A stretch of 64,000 bases of DNA from Actinernus sp. WN-2022 (GCA_030867875.1 JAOWCC010000019.1:104767006-104831005), one strand, 5' to 3'. Positions 51,401 to 63,899 are shown, numbered from the stretch's first letter. Numbers and translations: made by a program. The notes: generated by a model not told the origin, from the sequence alone.

Positions 51401-51526
51401 GCGATGTTTCGTGTTGATAAACATTGCAATTGTCATGATGATTTGTAAAGCCCGCTTTGTGTTAGGAACCAATGGATCTCTGGTTGGCACATTAATGACA
51501 ATAGATGACGACACACGAAACATCGC
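51401..51526. mobile_element. TA-flanked MITE, copy 2 (126 bp)
   Basis: Same termini and interior as 25534-25673, minus a short internal stretch. TA at 51399-51400 and 51527-51528. The next four bases are the TTAA of the following MITE. Confidence 0.8.
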
Positions 51527-51532
51527 TATTAA

Positions 51533-51940
51533 ACACGAAGTTCGGTATAAATAGGTTAGCCCCTCCTCTTTCCACGCATGGCGAGCTCGAAATTTAAAAT
51601 TCAAATTGCTGAACAGTGAAGAAAGCATGCGAACATATCAGAGTCTCCTTTGAAATGCTAGATTTTTAAGGTTTAAAATTATACAAGCCATAAAAAAAGT
51701 GACCAGAGAGAAGATAGGTGTTCATTAATGACTACCAATGGTATTTTATGACTGTTTGCGAACTTTGTACCCCTTACCTGAAGATAAAAATGTTTGTGTT
51801 TCATTTGAATTTCGCGCGACAAGCAATCAGTAGGGAGCACTCAAGCGGAGCATCACGCAGATGTTCACTCCACAAAGGCCGATTGACAACTGAAAGGTGA
51901 CAAACCCCTGGGCTCCCCTTTTTATACCGGAACTTCGTGT
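51533..51940. mobile_element. MITE, family ACACGAAGTTCCGG, copy 3 (408 bp)
   Basis: TTAA at 51529-51532 and 51941-51944. Termini ACACGAAGTTCGGTATAAA and TTTATACCGGAACTTCGTGT. It abuts the TA-type MITE with no spacer. Confidence 0.8.
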
Positions 51941-52221
51941 TTAAACTGCAGAATACACTGCCATTTCAGGAATGTACTTATTAATAATTCATTTTCCATA
52001 TTGTTTCCATACAAAGCTTACCCAACCATTTTAACAAACACTAACCACACATTCCTGAAGTGGCAGGGTATTCTGTAGTTAATCCTATTTTGGTTATATT
52101 GCGTACGGTCATGTTTGAGGTTTAGAAGTAATTTACAAAATTCGCGTCCGTGTTGTATCGGATATAGATCCAAGCCGAAGGCGATACGGCCACTGAGGTG
52201 ATCGCTGCTTCGCTCGGAGGT

Positions 52222-52306
52222 GAATATGAAATCATATTCACTATTTGAGTAGCCAATCAGAGCGCGCTAAAAGTGATATTTACTGGTGTGGTATATACTA
52301 ATGCTT
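52222..52306 (-). mobile_element. MITE with TAGCCAATCAGAGCGCGC core, copy 2
   Basis: Inverted copy of 29588-29680 (ATGAAATCATATTCACTATT, GTAGCCAATCAGAGCGCGCT, GGTGTGGTATATAC). Four bases further on begins the TTAA of the next MITE. Confidence 0.6.
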
Positions 52307-52314
52307 ATTATTAA

Positions 52315-52822
52315 AGTGCCACTGCGATCATTTTTTTACAAATCAATTTTTTTGCCAATTCATAAAGTGGAGTTGCTATATTACTACCAGTTCAAACCGT
52401 TTTTTTCGATACGACGACGGGAAGTCTTATATTTCTAAACGTCCGCCATTACTGGAGGCCGTTCCTTTTTTTCAGCGGAAATGACGTCATACGCACAACA
52501 CAACAACCAGCATGGCTACTATTTTTATGCACACTATTTCGCGCAAACCTCGCAAGGATAAATATAACATTCTTCTTGTGTACGAGAAGACGTTTTTAGT
52601 AGACATAAGCCTCCAATGTGTTGTGCAGGCAAGCGTTGCGCGTGTGACATCACTTCCGCTGAATAAAGGAACATCCTCCAGTAATGGCGAACAGGATTTT
52701 ACCGGTAAACTCTCCCAAACATTTGTCGTTTAACTAGCTCATTTAAAAATTTTTTTTTTACGAATTTGGATATTTCTAACACTGATTGACCTAATGACAC
52801 TACCAATGGTTAATAGTGCCGA
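52315..52822. mobile_element. TTAA-type MITE, copy B
   Basis: TTAA at 52311-52314, then AGTGCCACTGCGATCA; homologous through GATTTTACCGGTAAACTCTC to the copy at 6100-6491. The right end is truncated relative to copy A. Confidence 0.6.
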
Positions 52823-55800
52823 TTGTAGACCGTGGCTCAGTCAGTGCACACAGATTGCATCGTATGAATGTCAGAGCGGCACAACGTATAACGGGTTATT
52901 TTCTGATCCAACATATACTTAGAATCACGTAGCAACAGCTGAATCGCACTATCAGACGCTAATAGGCTGAGAGGAAATTCAGAGTGGAATCACCATTGTA
53001 GGCTACGCGTGCTTCGCGACTCGATCGATATCGGTGTTCTGGTTTAGTTTTCCTTGGAATTACCTCGTCAGGCATGTGATTATCCTATATTATCAGTATG
53101 TTCTGGTATGTACAGCGCAAGTAAAGCCGGAACGAGCCAATCACGAACTGGAGTAATTCGAAATTGATTTTACTTGAACCAGCCACGAGGAAAATATAAC
53201 GCAATCGTGGATAACTCTCGTGAAAATGAATATTGATTAGGTGACAAAACAAACAATGTTTGGTTTTAGTTTACAAATTGATTGGCTGATAATTACAAAT
53301 CATTTGTCACAGCCAATAGAAAAGCTAAGCAAACGCGAAACCAAAGCAATCACTTATTACAGTCGACACTCGATCGAACACCGTAATGAAATCAAATCAT
53401 CCTGTACACCCTGGGCACAGAGATTTTCGTATTTCTTCGCTGTGGTTTAACTTATTATATATGTGCTTATATTGGGCATTCGTAATTAGCGCCTCATTAA
53501 TTGCGCCTTCCCTAAGGAATTGATAGCGTCTGTATATAAACTTGTTTACTCGTTTTGCTCTTCACTTGACGCAACCAGTTTTCGCAGCTTATTTTCCGAG
53601 AGCTTATTTTTCCCGTTGTGTTGTAAGTACGGATCTTATGCTTCTTCGCTTTTTGCACATTAATGTTTCCTTGCTCAATAACTAGCACAATTATACAACG
53701 TTTTATTAGGCTTGTCTCCAATGAACATAACTGGTTGGCGCCTCTTTTTTTTCGTGCTGTTTGATGGAGAATATACAACATAAACGTTTGCTGTGCGGCG
53801 GAGCGCAGCGACAGAGCAAAGAAATGGCTAAAACCACAGACGAAAATCTTCAACTTCTGGTTTTATTGGATCAGTCTTAGCCACTGACTTCTACATCTAC
53901 TATTATTACTAACTACTAACTATATTTTACAGCACCTTTTGGCTTTCTTTTACATATGTGGAAGGACCAGGCAGTATGCTCGCAGGAGTCTACAGCTTGT
54001 GTAACTTTTAAGGAGCTACCTGTTTACATTTTCGTAAATTAATACCAAATAATGCTACATCGTTTTTATGTTTTGGTGCCGGGAGTAAAGGTAACGTGGG
54101 TACTCACGCTGGGGAGATACTACCTGTTACTGAAACGGCCAAGGCTACAAACATGATGTCGAGGCTACAAGCCTAAATGTCAATCATTCATTTGCATAAC
54201 TAATCACGAGATTCCCAACTTTTTCACATTTTGTTGTGGATAGATCAGTCTCCATGATTGTGCCTGAGGACTCAAGGTTTCCCGAAATCGGTCCACTTAA
54301 TCACGAAAGCTCATTGAAATGCTCAAAATCAACTGTGTAGCCAAAAGTGTAAACTAAGCACAACCTAAGTAAGTATTAGTCAGCAAGTGTTTTCTAGTCC
54401 CAAAGGTTGCTCATTTTGAGACACAACTAAGCACTTGAAGACTGTCTACAATCGATTAATATATATGATATTCGTAGTAAAATTTAGAATATGACTTCAA
54501 TGACAAAAATAGTAGAAACTATAAAGATTATGTGATTACGGGCGCCTAACAATTTACCTCTGAGCAGGGATTTTAAAAAATGTGCCAAACTCTTGCTACC
54601 GCATGCCCAAAACTACAATGTTAGTTTATCTACCCCTGAAGTCAAACACTGGTCTCTTAGCTTGTGATTATTGCTCATCGCAAAGACGTGCCGTTGAACA
54701 CACCACCCCTTGTTGAACGTTTTGGTTTTGATACTGGAAGTAAAACCTCGGTTGGTATCCACTAAAAGTAGTGCGTGTCATAAATTCACATGTTGAATAA
54801 CTGACTGCACTTTTGGAACCGTAACAAATGAAGATGAGACGTGTTTCTGTTTTTATTTTCTGTCTAACATGTCAAAGACGGTTCCTAAATCAGTTATGCG
54901 CAGTTTTGCTGCTAAACTTATCTTCTCTTCCTTTGCGTGCCTTGGAAGTGAAGAGTGATTTTAAAAGGTTAACAACCATTACAGGAAAAGCATCAGATGA
55001 ACAAGTTTTGATTCGAGCTACAAACATCTGTACAAATGGTTTAATCTTCTAGCCTTTTTAACTGTTTTTTTGGTCTACAATTTGAATTTTTAAAATCAGC
55101 TATTTTATCCTGTATAACATGTTTATCTTGACCAGCATTTTCTATATACTAATATTATATAATTGTAACTGGTACATTATCAGCTTTCTATATTTAGCGT
55201 GGTAGGGTCAGCCACCCGTTTGTTGGACTTCGAAAGTGCATTATGTTTTCTTAATGTTCAAATTTCGTGCATTGTACAAAATCCAAGCATGCGATTGACT
55301 AATGAGCGTGCATTATTGGTGACCACAGCACTCGACCCAGACCCTCTCTTACCTAGGGAAAGGGAGACCTAGTCCTTCGCTTAGTTACGTGTTTGGACGG
55401 CTTGGAAAACCTCATCGCATATTAAACAGTGAAAATGCAGACAATTACTAGAAAGGTAACGGCAGGATTGAACTCTGTTGCCTGTGTGACAGAAGATATA
55501 TATTTTGAGGCGAACATTTGCATAATCGCTCGTTGGAAATGGCTGATTTGCGAGTGCTGGAAGTACAACTTTACAAGTCAACATGTGTCCGAGTGAAAAA
55601 AGGTTTCTACAACACTCTAGTTGTCCTACTTAAGAAATGGATTGTATTTCCGAGACCTTACTCTGTCAATAAGAGGAGAAAATTAAGCGAGAATTCAGTG
55701 GATGGTTCGAAAACCCAGGATATTTGATTTGGAAAATGTTTGCATCGGAGCCGAGCACATGGCCGGTGGCCGGTTTCGAGTCAAGATTTCAATTCACTGC

Positions 55801-56045
55801 CCCACTGGAATCTGCAGGTTAGTTATTTTCGTTATTTTTCGTTCATCGTACAGTCAGCGCGTGCCTGTATTTGTCGATAAAGAACTCACAAGCAGTCTCT
55901 AACCCTTACATAGAATAAAATTATATCTACGTGGTTCTCCTGCTCGTGCGTGCATATACATTTTAGCCAATGCAATTCTGCGTTGTTATGATGCTTCCGT
56001 ACTGAATCCTTTCATCCATACTCGGTTTTTAACTTTACGCTAAAC
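52823..56045. other. Intergenic DNA, no gene supported
   Basis: Contains the 3' flank of the membrane-protein gene at its right end. Several ORFs of 60-113 codons lack domains and splice support. One (55518-55727) opens with a plausible start but shows no family resemblance. No RNA gene was recognised. Confidence 0.4.
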
Positions 56046-59000
56046 CTACAATTCAACTGGTCTATACTCGTTGTTTGTCTCAGTACGATTCTTCTTCCGT
56101 CTAAAGAACTTCAAAGATCCGAACTTCCAGGACTCCTTTTCCTTCCTCTCTGATTTTACTATTTTGAGAGATGTGACATTGCTTTCCTTTATACCACCTT
56201 TCACGGTGGGCAAACCAATACGGCCCACCCCGAGGTCTTGCCTCAGGCCTTTCCCTGCCAAGCCCGTCATGTTATGACGAATGTCATTCACAGACAGTAG
56301 CATCGTCAGGCAGCACGACATCGACCAAACGGGATTCTGTCTCCAAATGACAAAGTTGTGGATCAGCACTGCTAGGTATTGAGCTGCAAGAAAGAACGAT
56401 TTGCATTAGAAGGATTTGTTCAATTCAATCGGCCAAGAGGAACATCATATATCGAAGATTTTTGACCGATATATTCACTTCGCGGCGCAATTTAAAAATT
56501 AGTTTTCGGGCAACAAAATATTTCACGCTTGCAAGTTTTGACACCAGTCCTCGTGCGTCGAGAAAAGACGCAGACAAACGCGCGTTTGTTCTTTTTACAG
56601 AAAGTAACATCATTTCTCGATGTGACTAATAAAAGTCAAATGCACGAGGTTGTAACCTTTATTTCGTTGTGCTTCTTTTAGAAATGTATACAAATACTGT
56701 CTTAGGAACTGTGTTTCTCGTTTTTTACTTACCCACAACAAGCACTATAATGATGACGTTTCCTCCAACCACGAGGATATCAACGAACAAGCTATCTACG
56801 TTCTTGTCAACGTGGGAAGGGACCGCTTCTTTGGGTATCTTGAGGATCACTCCTATCCCGAGGTTGATGAATGTGACGAGTAGAGATGTAAACATCAGAC
56901 GAGCTTCAAAATGATCCTTTACTGGCTTACGGTGCGCATACCAGGCGAGAAATAGTCCGCTGACAATCGAAGCAAGACCAATGTAGGCGCGGCTTCCTTC
57001 ACTAATCAAAAGGACACCAGTCGTCAGGATGAGTTTGCGCACTATCTCCACTAGTTCCCAGTACCAGGCGTCGTCTTTGTAATTCTCATACAGGAAGCTC
57101 ATCCCGGTGATCACTTCCGGTTCCTTAGGTTTCATTTTCATATTCTCCTCATTCTCATAATATGTCAACGAGGACGCTTTCCAGGGCTCAGAGAATTCAG
57201 TGTCGACATTGATGTCATTGCCATGCATTTCGTCAGAGCCACGTCCTTTCAACATCTGTTGGTTAAACTCATTCTCTTTATCTTTATTTTCATTGGTAGC
57301 TTCCTTCTTTCGATATCTCTTTAAGATGATAAATGCCAGGCATGGAAGAAGAGCAATGTAGAAGAGAAAAGAAAACGCAATGGTTTTGTACTTCTTGTAT
57401 TCCGACCCGTCACATCGGAGGCTGAGGTCAACTCTTAAATACTTGGTGCAGGCTTTCTTCTCTGAGCACAGGTCACGGCAGGCGAGAGGGAGGATGCGCA
57501 CGATGGCTGAACACGTGCTGGGATAGGTTATGAACAGGAAGAGGAACACATTACGGTAGAGGTACACCTTGGTCATTGACAGTGTCTCTTCGATATCATT
57601 GTCATTGCTGTCTGAACCTTTTTGCCTTCTTAGGATAAACTGTCTCAGGAAGTAAAACATCACCGCCATTGACGCCACGGATACATTAGTTACAATCAAA
57701 GCAATCATTGAACTGTAAGCATTAATTTTCAATGATGAGAACAAGCAATGTAGTGGGGCGACTTGCAGCACGTTGAGCTGGATTATTTGTGCATAGTCAC
57801 TGATTGCAGACAAAGCACGTGGCCACTTTATGAATGTAAAAGCATCCACAATTCCAGATGTGACTTGATAGAATCCGATGACAATTTTTAAGCGTGCAAG
57901 GAAAACATCGATCATCGAACGACGAGTGTTGTGTTTTTCGTTTTCCCTCTTTCCGCTCCAAATTAAAAACGCTACAAGAAGACCTGCGATAGCTGCAATT
58001 ATTACAATTTGCCCAACGACCCATGCCTGTGATGGACAAAGGTTACAAGACAACGCCCATTTATAGTACCCAGGAATACACTGCTCACATAGGTTGCCTT
58101 TGTATCCATGAGCACACTTGGTACCCAGTCCTCCCAGACAGGATTTGGCGCGGGAACATTCATAGGTCATTACTGGGATAGAATCGTTGAAATATGACGA
58201 GTTTCTGTCATAGGAATTGTTCTTGATTCGTAGATTCTCTACAAAAGTCTTGTATTGGAGAAAACTTGAGTTTGATTCCCAGTACCAAAAGAAGCCAGGC
58301 TTTGCCGAGATTGAATCATTGATGCACTGGAGACCAGTCTGTGGACATTTATAACAAGGACCAAAGCGATTCGTGCGATGGAACCCATCCAAACACTTAC
58401 ATGCTCTGTACCCTGCGTGTTGATTTGTTTGAGTTCCTGTTGAAGAAAGTTAATACCGATTATGTTAAATCAAGCATTTACCTAGGGTATTTTTCTAAAT
58501 ATTAAAGATCAAAATACTTACTGTGCGACTATTGTAACCGGGGCTACTTAGATTACGAAAACTAATCACATTGCAGAACGAAAATAAAGCATTCCAGCTT
58601 CCGGTTATTTGAACAAATCACCCCAGTGTCGAGTACAATACAGTTATTGCATTTCATCTTGCTAGAGTTCGATCTTTTAAATGAAGAAAATCGCGTGGAT
58701 GTGTCAGGATTGGAATGCTTTCTTTCGTTCTGCAATGTGATTTGTTCTCGTTGTTCATTTGATTTGATTTGAGACATTCGGATCAGAGCCTAATCAGAGC
58801 CTGATCACAGGAGTACAAATAATAGGACTCTAGGTCCCTTCTAGGCCTGCCTCCGTCAGTGGACCTACGATTTTTCGTCGTTATCCGAGAAGACGTGAAG
58901 GTCTAATCATTTGTAGTTGTTTCACAAAGGTAGCACCTTCTTCTCAGTTATTTTAAGACCCTGAGTGTTGAGCCGGCCGGTGACCTCCCCGGCTGCACAA

Positions 59001-61007
59001 TTGACCGGAGCTCAACCACTGAGCTCAACCATTGAGCTAACCTGGAGGCGTGGCTCCTGTTACAGTAGTCGCCTAATCTCTTTGACTTAAACCATTGCAA
59101 CAACACATTCAACCAGAAGAGGAAATGAAGATGTAGTCTTATTCCTCGTATTTTTGTTTTTAACACTTTGCACCATCGTGACAAGAAAATACCTCCACAG
59201 CGTTTGTACTAAAACATTACATGTTGAACAATGTGTGTTGCTGTAATCTGCCAAACCGCAGCTGTAATATCAATGTGGTGCTGTTTAAGTTTACTGATCA
59301 GTGCTCTAACCTGGGGGACACACAAGACAGTCTCTGTGTTTCTTCCCCGGTGCCTTTTCTACGTATGTTCCTGGATTACACTGCATACACTGGTCTGCCA
59401 CGTAAGCCACCGTATCTGAGTAAAATCCTCCTGAAGAAAAGGCATATTTTTAGTAGAATGCCTATAAATTATACATCCTCTTGTAAGTAGGGTGGGTTAG
59501 CATTTGGTACCGATTCACTAAAAGTCAGACGAATGACTTAAACTAGTGAGCATACTTCGAACTGGAGAGGTCTGGTTCATAGAGATTCATGAAGAGCACA
59601 CGCCGCGGATACATACAAACCAAAAAGGACGGGACTACTTATTTCCCCATCATTCGAACCGAACAATTAAGCGATATCTGTTTCTCCTTCTTTAACTAAC
59701 TTCATTATTCATTTCAATAACCCAGGGGTACGCTATAGTTAGATAATGAGCCAGGGTCGAAACAACCCTCAAATCCACTGTTCGGCCCATTTTCTCATTT
59801 CCAATCGAAGCTTTCAAATTTATTAAACCTCAAACATAACTTGTCGCAATCACGCTTTTGTTTCAATGCTTTGAAAGAAGAACGAGTTCATACTTTTCTC
59901 GTACATGCTTGGAGAAGGGATTTCCCTAATCACATCTGACATTTGTTCGTTTCTTCTGATCTGAACTAGAATGGTTACTCCGCTGAACCAAGCGCAGCCG
60001 CATATAAAAAACGAAATGCTTTTTCCTTGAACTGTTTTCTCTGTACGTTTTTCCAAGAAGCATTTAAAGTGCCTATCACCCTTTTGCAATTTTAATAGCT
60101 TATGAAACTCCGAAAAGTTTTGAGTACTTCTGTGAAGAAAGTTTTGGTTTAAAGTGAATACTTTATGTTCTACGCTTGTTTGAAATCGTGTAAATGTGAC
60201 CTTTCCTGACCCATGACCGCGTAAGTAAAAGCTTGGGTCGAAACCTGGGTAGACGTCATCTCATTAATGCATTATTCTCCATGGCGCGTTTTTATCACGA
60301 CAACATCGATGCATAGAAAATATACACAGTTTTTGAGTTGTTAGTAAAGAAAACAGTCATTTTAGTCAACATGTTAAGTATTTCTTCAAATGATTGCAAA
60401 GCCGAATTAATTATATGACGTCAAGATGACGTCTACCCAGGTTTCGACCCAGGCTTTTACTTACGCGGTCATGGGTCAGGAAAGGTCACATTTACACGAT
60501 TTCAAACAAGCGTAGAACATAAAGTATTCACTTTAAACCAAAACGTTCTTCACAGAAGTACTCAAAACTTTTCGGAGGTTCATAAGCTATCAAAATTGCA
60601 AAAGGGTGATAGGCACTTTAAGGCAAATAGCTTCTTTACCACCACTTAAAGATGCACATTTATGATTCTCTGATGATACAATAATAAGAACAACAACAAC
60701 AGTGTACCTGTACTTCAAATTACTACAGTGTGATAGTAGAAATATTTGAGACAAAGTAACCCCAAAATGGAGTAATAACACTGGTGTCTTTTCTTAACCA
60801 AACAAACTTCTCCTACCTGCGGGACATTCAATACATTTTGCGTTTGTTGCATCGAATAATAAGAAGTCTTCCGGGTATTTAACATGCGTTCCGGCAGGAC
60901 ACGGCAGTCTCATACTCTGATTGCCTGCTGCAAATCCAGCCGCGATCAATGCAATATCAAGCCTCGTGTCTGTCACTTGAATTCCATCACTTACTTCGCT
61001 AGCATCA
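56046..61007 (-). CDS. Cysteine-rich (GCC2/GCC3-like) multi-pass membrane protein, 5'-partial
   Basis: Four exons with GT-AG borders and continuous phase: 61007-60817, 59430-59311, 58436-56733, 56383-56046 (783 aa plus stop). The extracellular part has repeated Cys/Gly modules of the ephrin-receptor-like GCC2/GCC3 type (CPAGTHV, CIECPAGGFYSD, CMQCNPGTYVEKAPGK, CLVCPPG), then ACKCLDGFHR, several N-glycosylation sequons and an EGF-like GTKCAHGYKGNLCEQC. A run of about eight hydrophobic helices follows (for example QIVIIAAIAGLLVAFLIW, IAFSFLFYIALLPCLAFIIL), with an acidic cytoplasmic loop and a basic tail (FFRRKKNRTETNNEYRPVEL). Proteins of this architecture are numerous in corals but lack a defined role; a receptor or channel-like function is inference. 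The first exon here starts in phase 2, so more 5' exons exist. Confidence 0.8.
58946..59062 (-). repeat. tRNA-like SINE head
   Basis: On the minus strand, GTTAGCTCAATGGTTGAGCT resembles a Pol III A box and is partly duplicated (GAGCTCAGTGGTTGAGCTC). A GC-rich GGGGAGGTCACCGGCCGG follows. The B box is weak. Intronic in the membrane-protein gene. Confidence 0.4.
60068..60617. mobile_element. TTAA-flanked foldback (550 bp, about 190-bp arms)
   Basis: TTAA at 60064-60067 and 60618-60621. Starts AGTGCCTATCACCCTTTTGC and ends with its reverse complement. The arms stay near-identical for about 190 bp (for example GACCTTTCCTGACCCATGAC, GTAGACGTCATCT). Intronic between exons 61007-60817 and 59430-59311. 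Confidence 0.9.
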
Positions 61008-61327
61008 CTTTAGAAGAAAATGTTCAAAAATAATGATTATATATATATATATTATTTAAACGTATAACTCATAGTGTTTGCTCATCGTGGGAGCTTACAT
61101 CAATATATAATACATAACCGAGAAAAAAGATAAAAAAGAGAAGAAATACAATATATATAAAGGACTAATACTGTTACTTTTTTAAGATCTATAGATCGTC
61201 TTATCATCTATACCTGATATACGGTCGAAATTCTAGAAACGTTGGCTGTTTTGCATGTTTGAATAATAAACAATTCTCTATTTTGAGGTTCTGTCAGGTC
61301 CTTTGACCCATACAGAAAAGCGTTTAC

Positions 61328-61831
61328 TTAGTTGATCAGACCAATAGGGCCATCTATCCACAGGCAGCCCAAGCTAATGATTTGTACAAGGAATGTATGC
61401 CATCTATCATGATAATTATGTGCAGCTGAAGAAAGCAAGGAAAGTCGTTGAGTAGCAAAACGGAGACAATGGAGAAAATGTTTTACATTTTCCGGCAAGT
61501 AGAAGCCACAATCGCATATTGGGGATGGCTTACAATTCCTTCTGAAAATTGTAGTTGAGAGCAGAGTTTCCAATTAAGGCGTAACCGAGTGTGTAAGACC
61601 GATCGAGGAGTATCGGTTCAGTGAAAAACTAAAAGTCTTATTATAACCCTGAGATATGCCAAAATGAATTTTGAGAGATTTAGAGACGAGTTCTCTCTCA
61701 TATCGTTTGTAAGATCGTTCCACAGTTTTGTGGTGGAGGGAAAACAGACTTTGAAATCGTTTTGTCTTCGTGGTAAATTGAGACAAATTATTGGCAGATC
61801 TTAATATCTTGATATATATTAGTAACTGCAC
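61328..61831 (-). mobile_element. LINE reverse-transcriptase C-terminal fragment
   Basis: The minus strand reads CDCGFYLPENVKHFLHC near 61515-61465, the C-terminal Cys/His (CxC...HxxxxC) module common in LINE ORF2 proteins, preceded in a disrupted frame by LNRYSSIGLTHSV. Stops separate the pieces. Confidence 0.6.
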
Positions 61832-61914
61832 TATTCTCTAATGGTCTCACTCAGTATACATATATACCCTGGCCAGCTTTAAGTTTCTTAAATTCACAGG
61901 AAAACTGGACCTCT

Positions 61915-62100
61915 TTCATTGTATGGAAATCTTAATTCCAGACAATTTCCAGACAATTTCCATGACATGTCAATAATTAATTTCCATAGTTTTGACAATT
62001 CCATGGTGTGGAACGTTAAATTTCCAAAGTTTTTGCCGTTTCCAACATTTTTCTATAATATTTCCAAGATATTTCCATACTATGGAAGAGGTCCATTTGT
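61915..62100. repeat. TTTCCA-rich irregular repeat
   Basis: TTTCCA or TTCCAxxx recurs about a dozen times in 180 bp at uneven spacing (ACAATTTCCAGACAATTTCC, TATTTCCAAGATATTTCCAT). The mirrored form is at 63390-63640. Confidence 0.6.
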
Positions 62101-62214
62101 ACAAGTGATTACACTGACTTTTAAATGAGATATACGTAAAAACTGATGTAAATGGTTTATTTACCCACGTGACACATAGGGGCTTCAGGTAGCTCGTTTA
62201 AACGCGCACGTGCA

Positions 62215-62380
62215 GATCGAATTGGAATTTAGAAATATTGTTTTTTTACGGAGGGAAGAAAACCGGAGAACCCGGAGAAAAACCCTCAAAACAAGGGAGA
62301 GAACCAACAACAAACTCAATTCACACGTGACTCCGCTTTCGAACCCGAACCACTGGCTTCCACGTATAAAATGTATGTGG
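62215..62380 (-). repeat. SINE core, second copy
   Basis: AAAACCGGAGAACCCGGAGA and the flanking ATCGAATTGGAATTTAG and TTTCGAACCCG match the element at 14122-14345. Reverse orientation gives a degenerate B box (CGGGTTCGAAA). Confidence 0.6.
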
Positions 62381-62456
62381 AATTGTCCCCTGTTCGTGCC
62401 CATAGGTTCTCAACCTATATGCATGCTTCGCAAGAACTCTATAATGGCTTACTCAC

Positions 62457-62531
62457 ATGTAGATGTTGACGCCTTCCAGACTACGAAATGCTGCTGCATT
62501 GATCTTTTCCATTTTCGTGTTCATCAGATAT
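62457..62531 (-). CDS. Leucine-rich-repeat-like exon, possibly 5' exon of the membrane-protein gene
   Basis: A 75-nt segment with an upstream CAACAG acceptor and a GTGAGT donor, both in the same phase (2). It encodes YLMNTKMEKINAAAFRSLEG plus VNIY, which follows the LRR pattern (xxxINxxAFRxLxxV). Its end phase fits the start of exon 61007-60817. Single LRRs on phase-symmetric exons of about 72 nt are typical of LRR receptors. The join to the downstream gene is unproven, and an LRR with so few leucines is weak. Confidence 0.4.
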
Positions 62532-63194
62532 CTGTTGACAATAAAATGCCGAGTAGACGTGAACATGCTATTTTGTTCGCAGACTTGGACATTGTACTCA
62601 GTTCTCTTCTATGATCGAGTACAATAATAGTACGATGGTATTATTAACAACTCAAATTCATTAGCCTTACTTCTACGACGCCGGATAGTAGATAGTAGAT
62701 AGATAGTGTGTGGTGAAATGACTGGATCGTAATGTTTGATGTTTAATAATTTTAATTGTTTTAGCTGTCATTTTTCAGATGTAACGCACGCCCTCGTTGA
62801 TTGTTTTAGGTTCACGTGACAGGTAACCACTCATTAAGTGCTTATTACTATATTGCTTTAAGTTATTTGAATAACTTAATGATTTTATATGTTTTTTTAA
62901 CAATGGTCGGGAGTGACGGGGATTGAGGCACGGTTAAAACGAGTTTTTTTTAAGATCGCTGTAACACGTCATACATGTTTTCCACTTTTCTACCTGTCTC
63001 CAGTCCACCGCCGTCTCAATTCATTGGTTATTGAAGTGATCTATCAGAACGTTACTGTTTCCTGCAAAAGCAGGACTGTTATCTTGTTTCTGTATGCAGC
63101 CGGAAATAAAGTGAAATTCAAGGGCTAGTTTAGTTTACTGAAACTTAAACTCGGTCGTAGTTGAAGTGTTGCATAAGACCCCATCCTTCCCTTA

Positions 63195-63380
63195 TCTTAC
63201 AATAAACATACCATGACACCTTACTGAGACAAGTGCTCTGTCTGTAGTACCAGTGATACACCATGTTACGTTATTATATTGACTTACGCAGCTTACAATA
63301 AACACACCATGATACCTTAATGACATAATTGCCATCTCATGCTCTGTCTATAGTACCAGCTAGTATACACCATGTTTTCC
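63195..63380 (+). repeat. Two-copy direct repeat (about 95-bp period)
   Basis: CTTACAATAAACATACCATG ... TGCTCTGTCTGTAGTACCAG ... ATACACCATGTT occurs at 63196 and, diverged with a small insertion, at 63292. Confidence 0.7.
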
Positions 63381-63389
63381 AAATTACGG

Positions 63390-63640
63390 AGAAACGATGG
63401 AAATTCAGAATATTTCCAATACCATGGAAAATACGAAAATGTTGGAAATACCAATTTGTCCATGGTTTTCAAAGGCATTTCAATACTATGATATGTTCAT
63501 GTTTTTGAAAAATTAAAAAGTATGCAAATATGATGGAAAAATGCTGTATATTGGAATTTCCAACGTTATTGTATTTTTCAATGGTACAGAAATACCACGG
63601 AAATCCTATTTTCCTTGATTTCCCATTGTTTTTCAATACT
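63390..63640. repeat. GGAAA/TTTCC-rich irregular repeat
   Basis: Interspersed GGAAAT, TTTCCA and CCATGG-type motifs, for example TATTTCCAATACCATGGAAA. Same style as 61915-62100. Confidence 0.5.
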
Positions 63641-63899
63641 TTAGAAATTGGTTTGTTTCTACAGTGTTACGCTATTAACTTACACAGCTTCAAGACTTCT
63701 ATTTTCTACCAAAAATGCTTCGTCTTCTAGTACTCTTATTGGATTGTTGGACAACATTCTGAAACCAAAATAAACGCTAATTAATTAATTAATTATGCTC
63801 AACCGTTAGAACACCGATTAGGGTTAGATCTCTCTAGTTCGTAGTTTTTAACTCATGCATATGCGAAGCATAGACCCCCCCCCCCCCCTCCCTTCACAG

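Noticed and set aside
56046..56369. Separate 107-aa gene on - next to the membrane-protein gene
   Set aside because: It is the last exon: acceptor at 56385-56384, phase match with the donor at 56732, and the hydrophobic helix continues across the join.
57797..58066. ORFs at 57797-58039 (-) and 57878-58066 (+)
   Set aside because: Shadow frames of the large exon 58436-56733.
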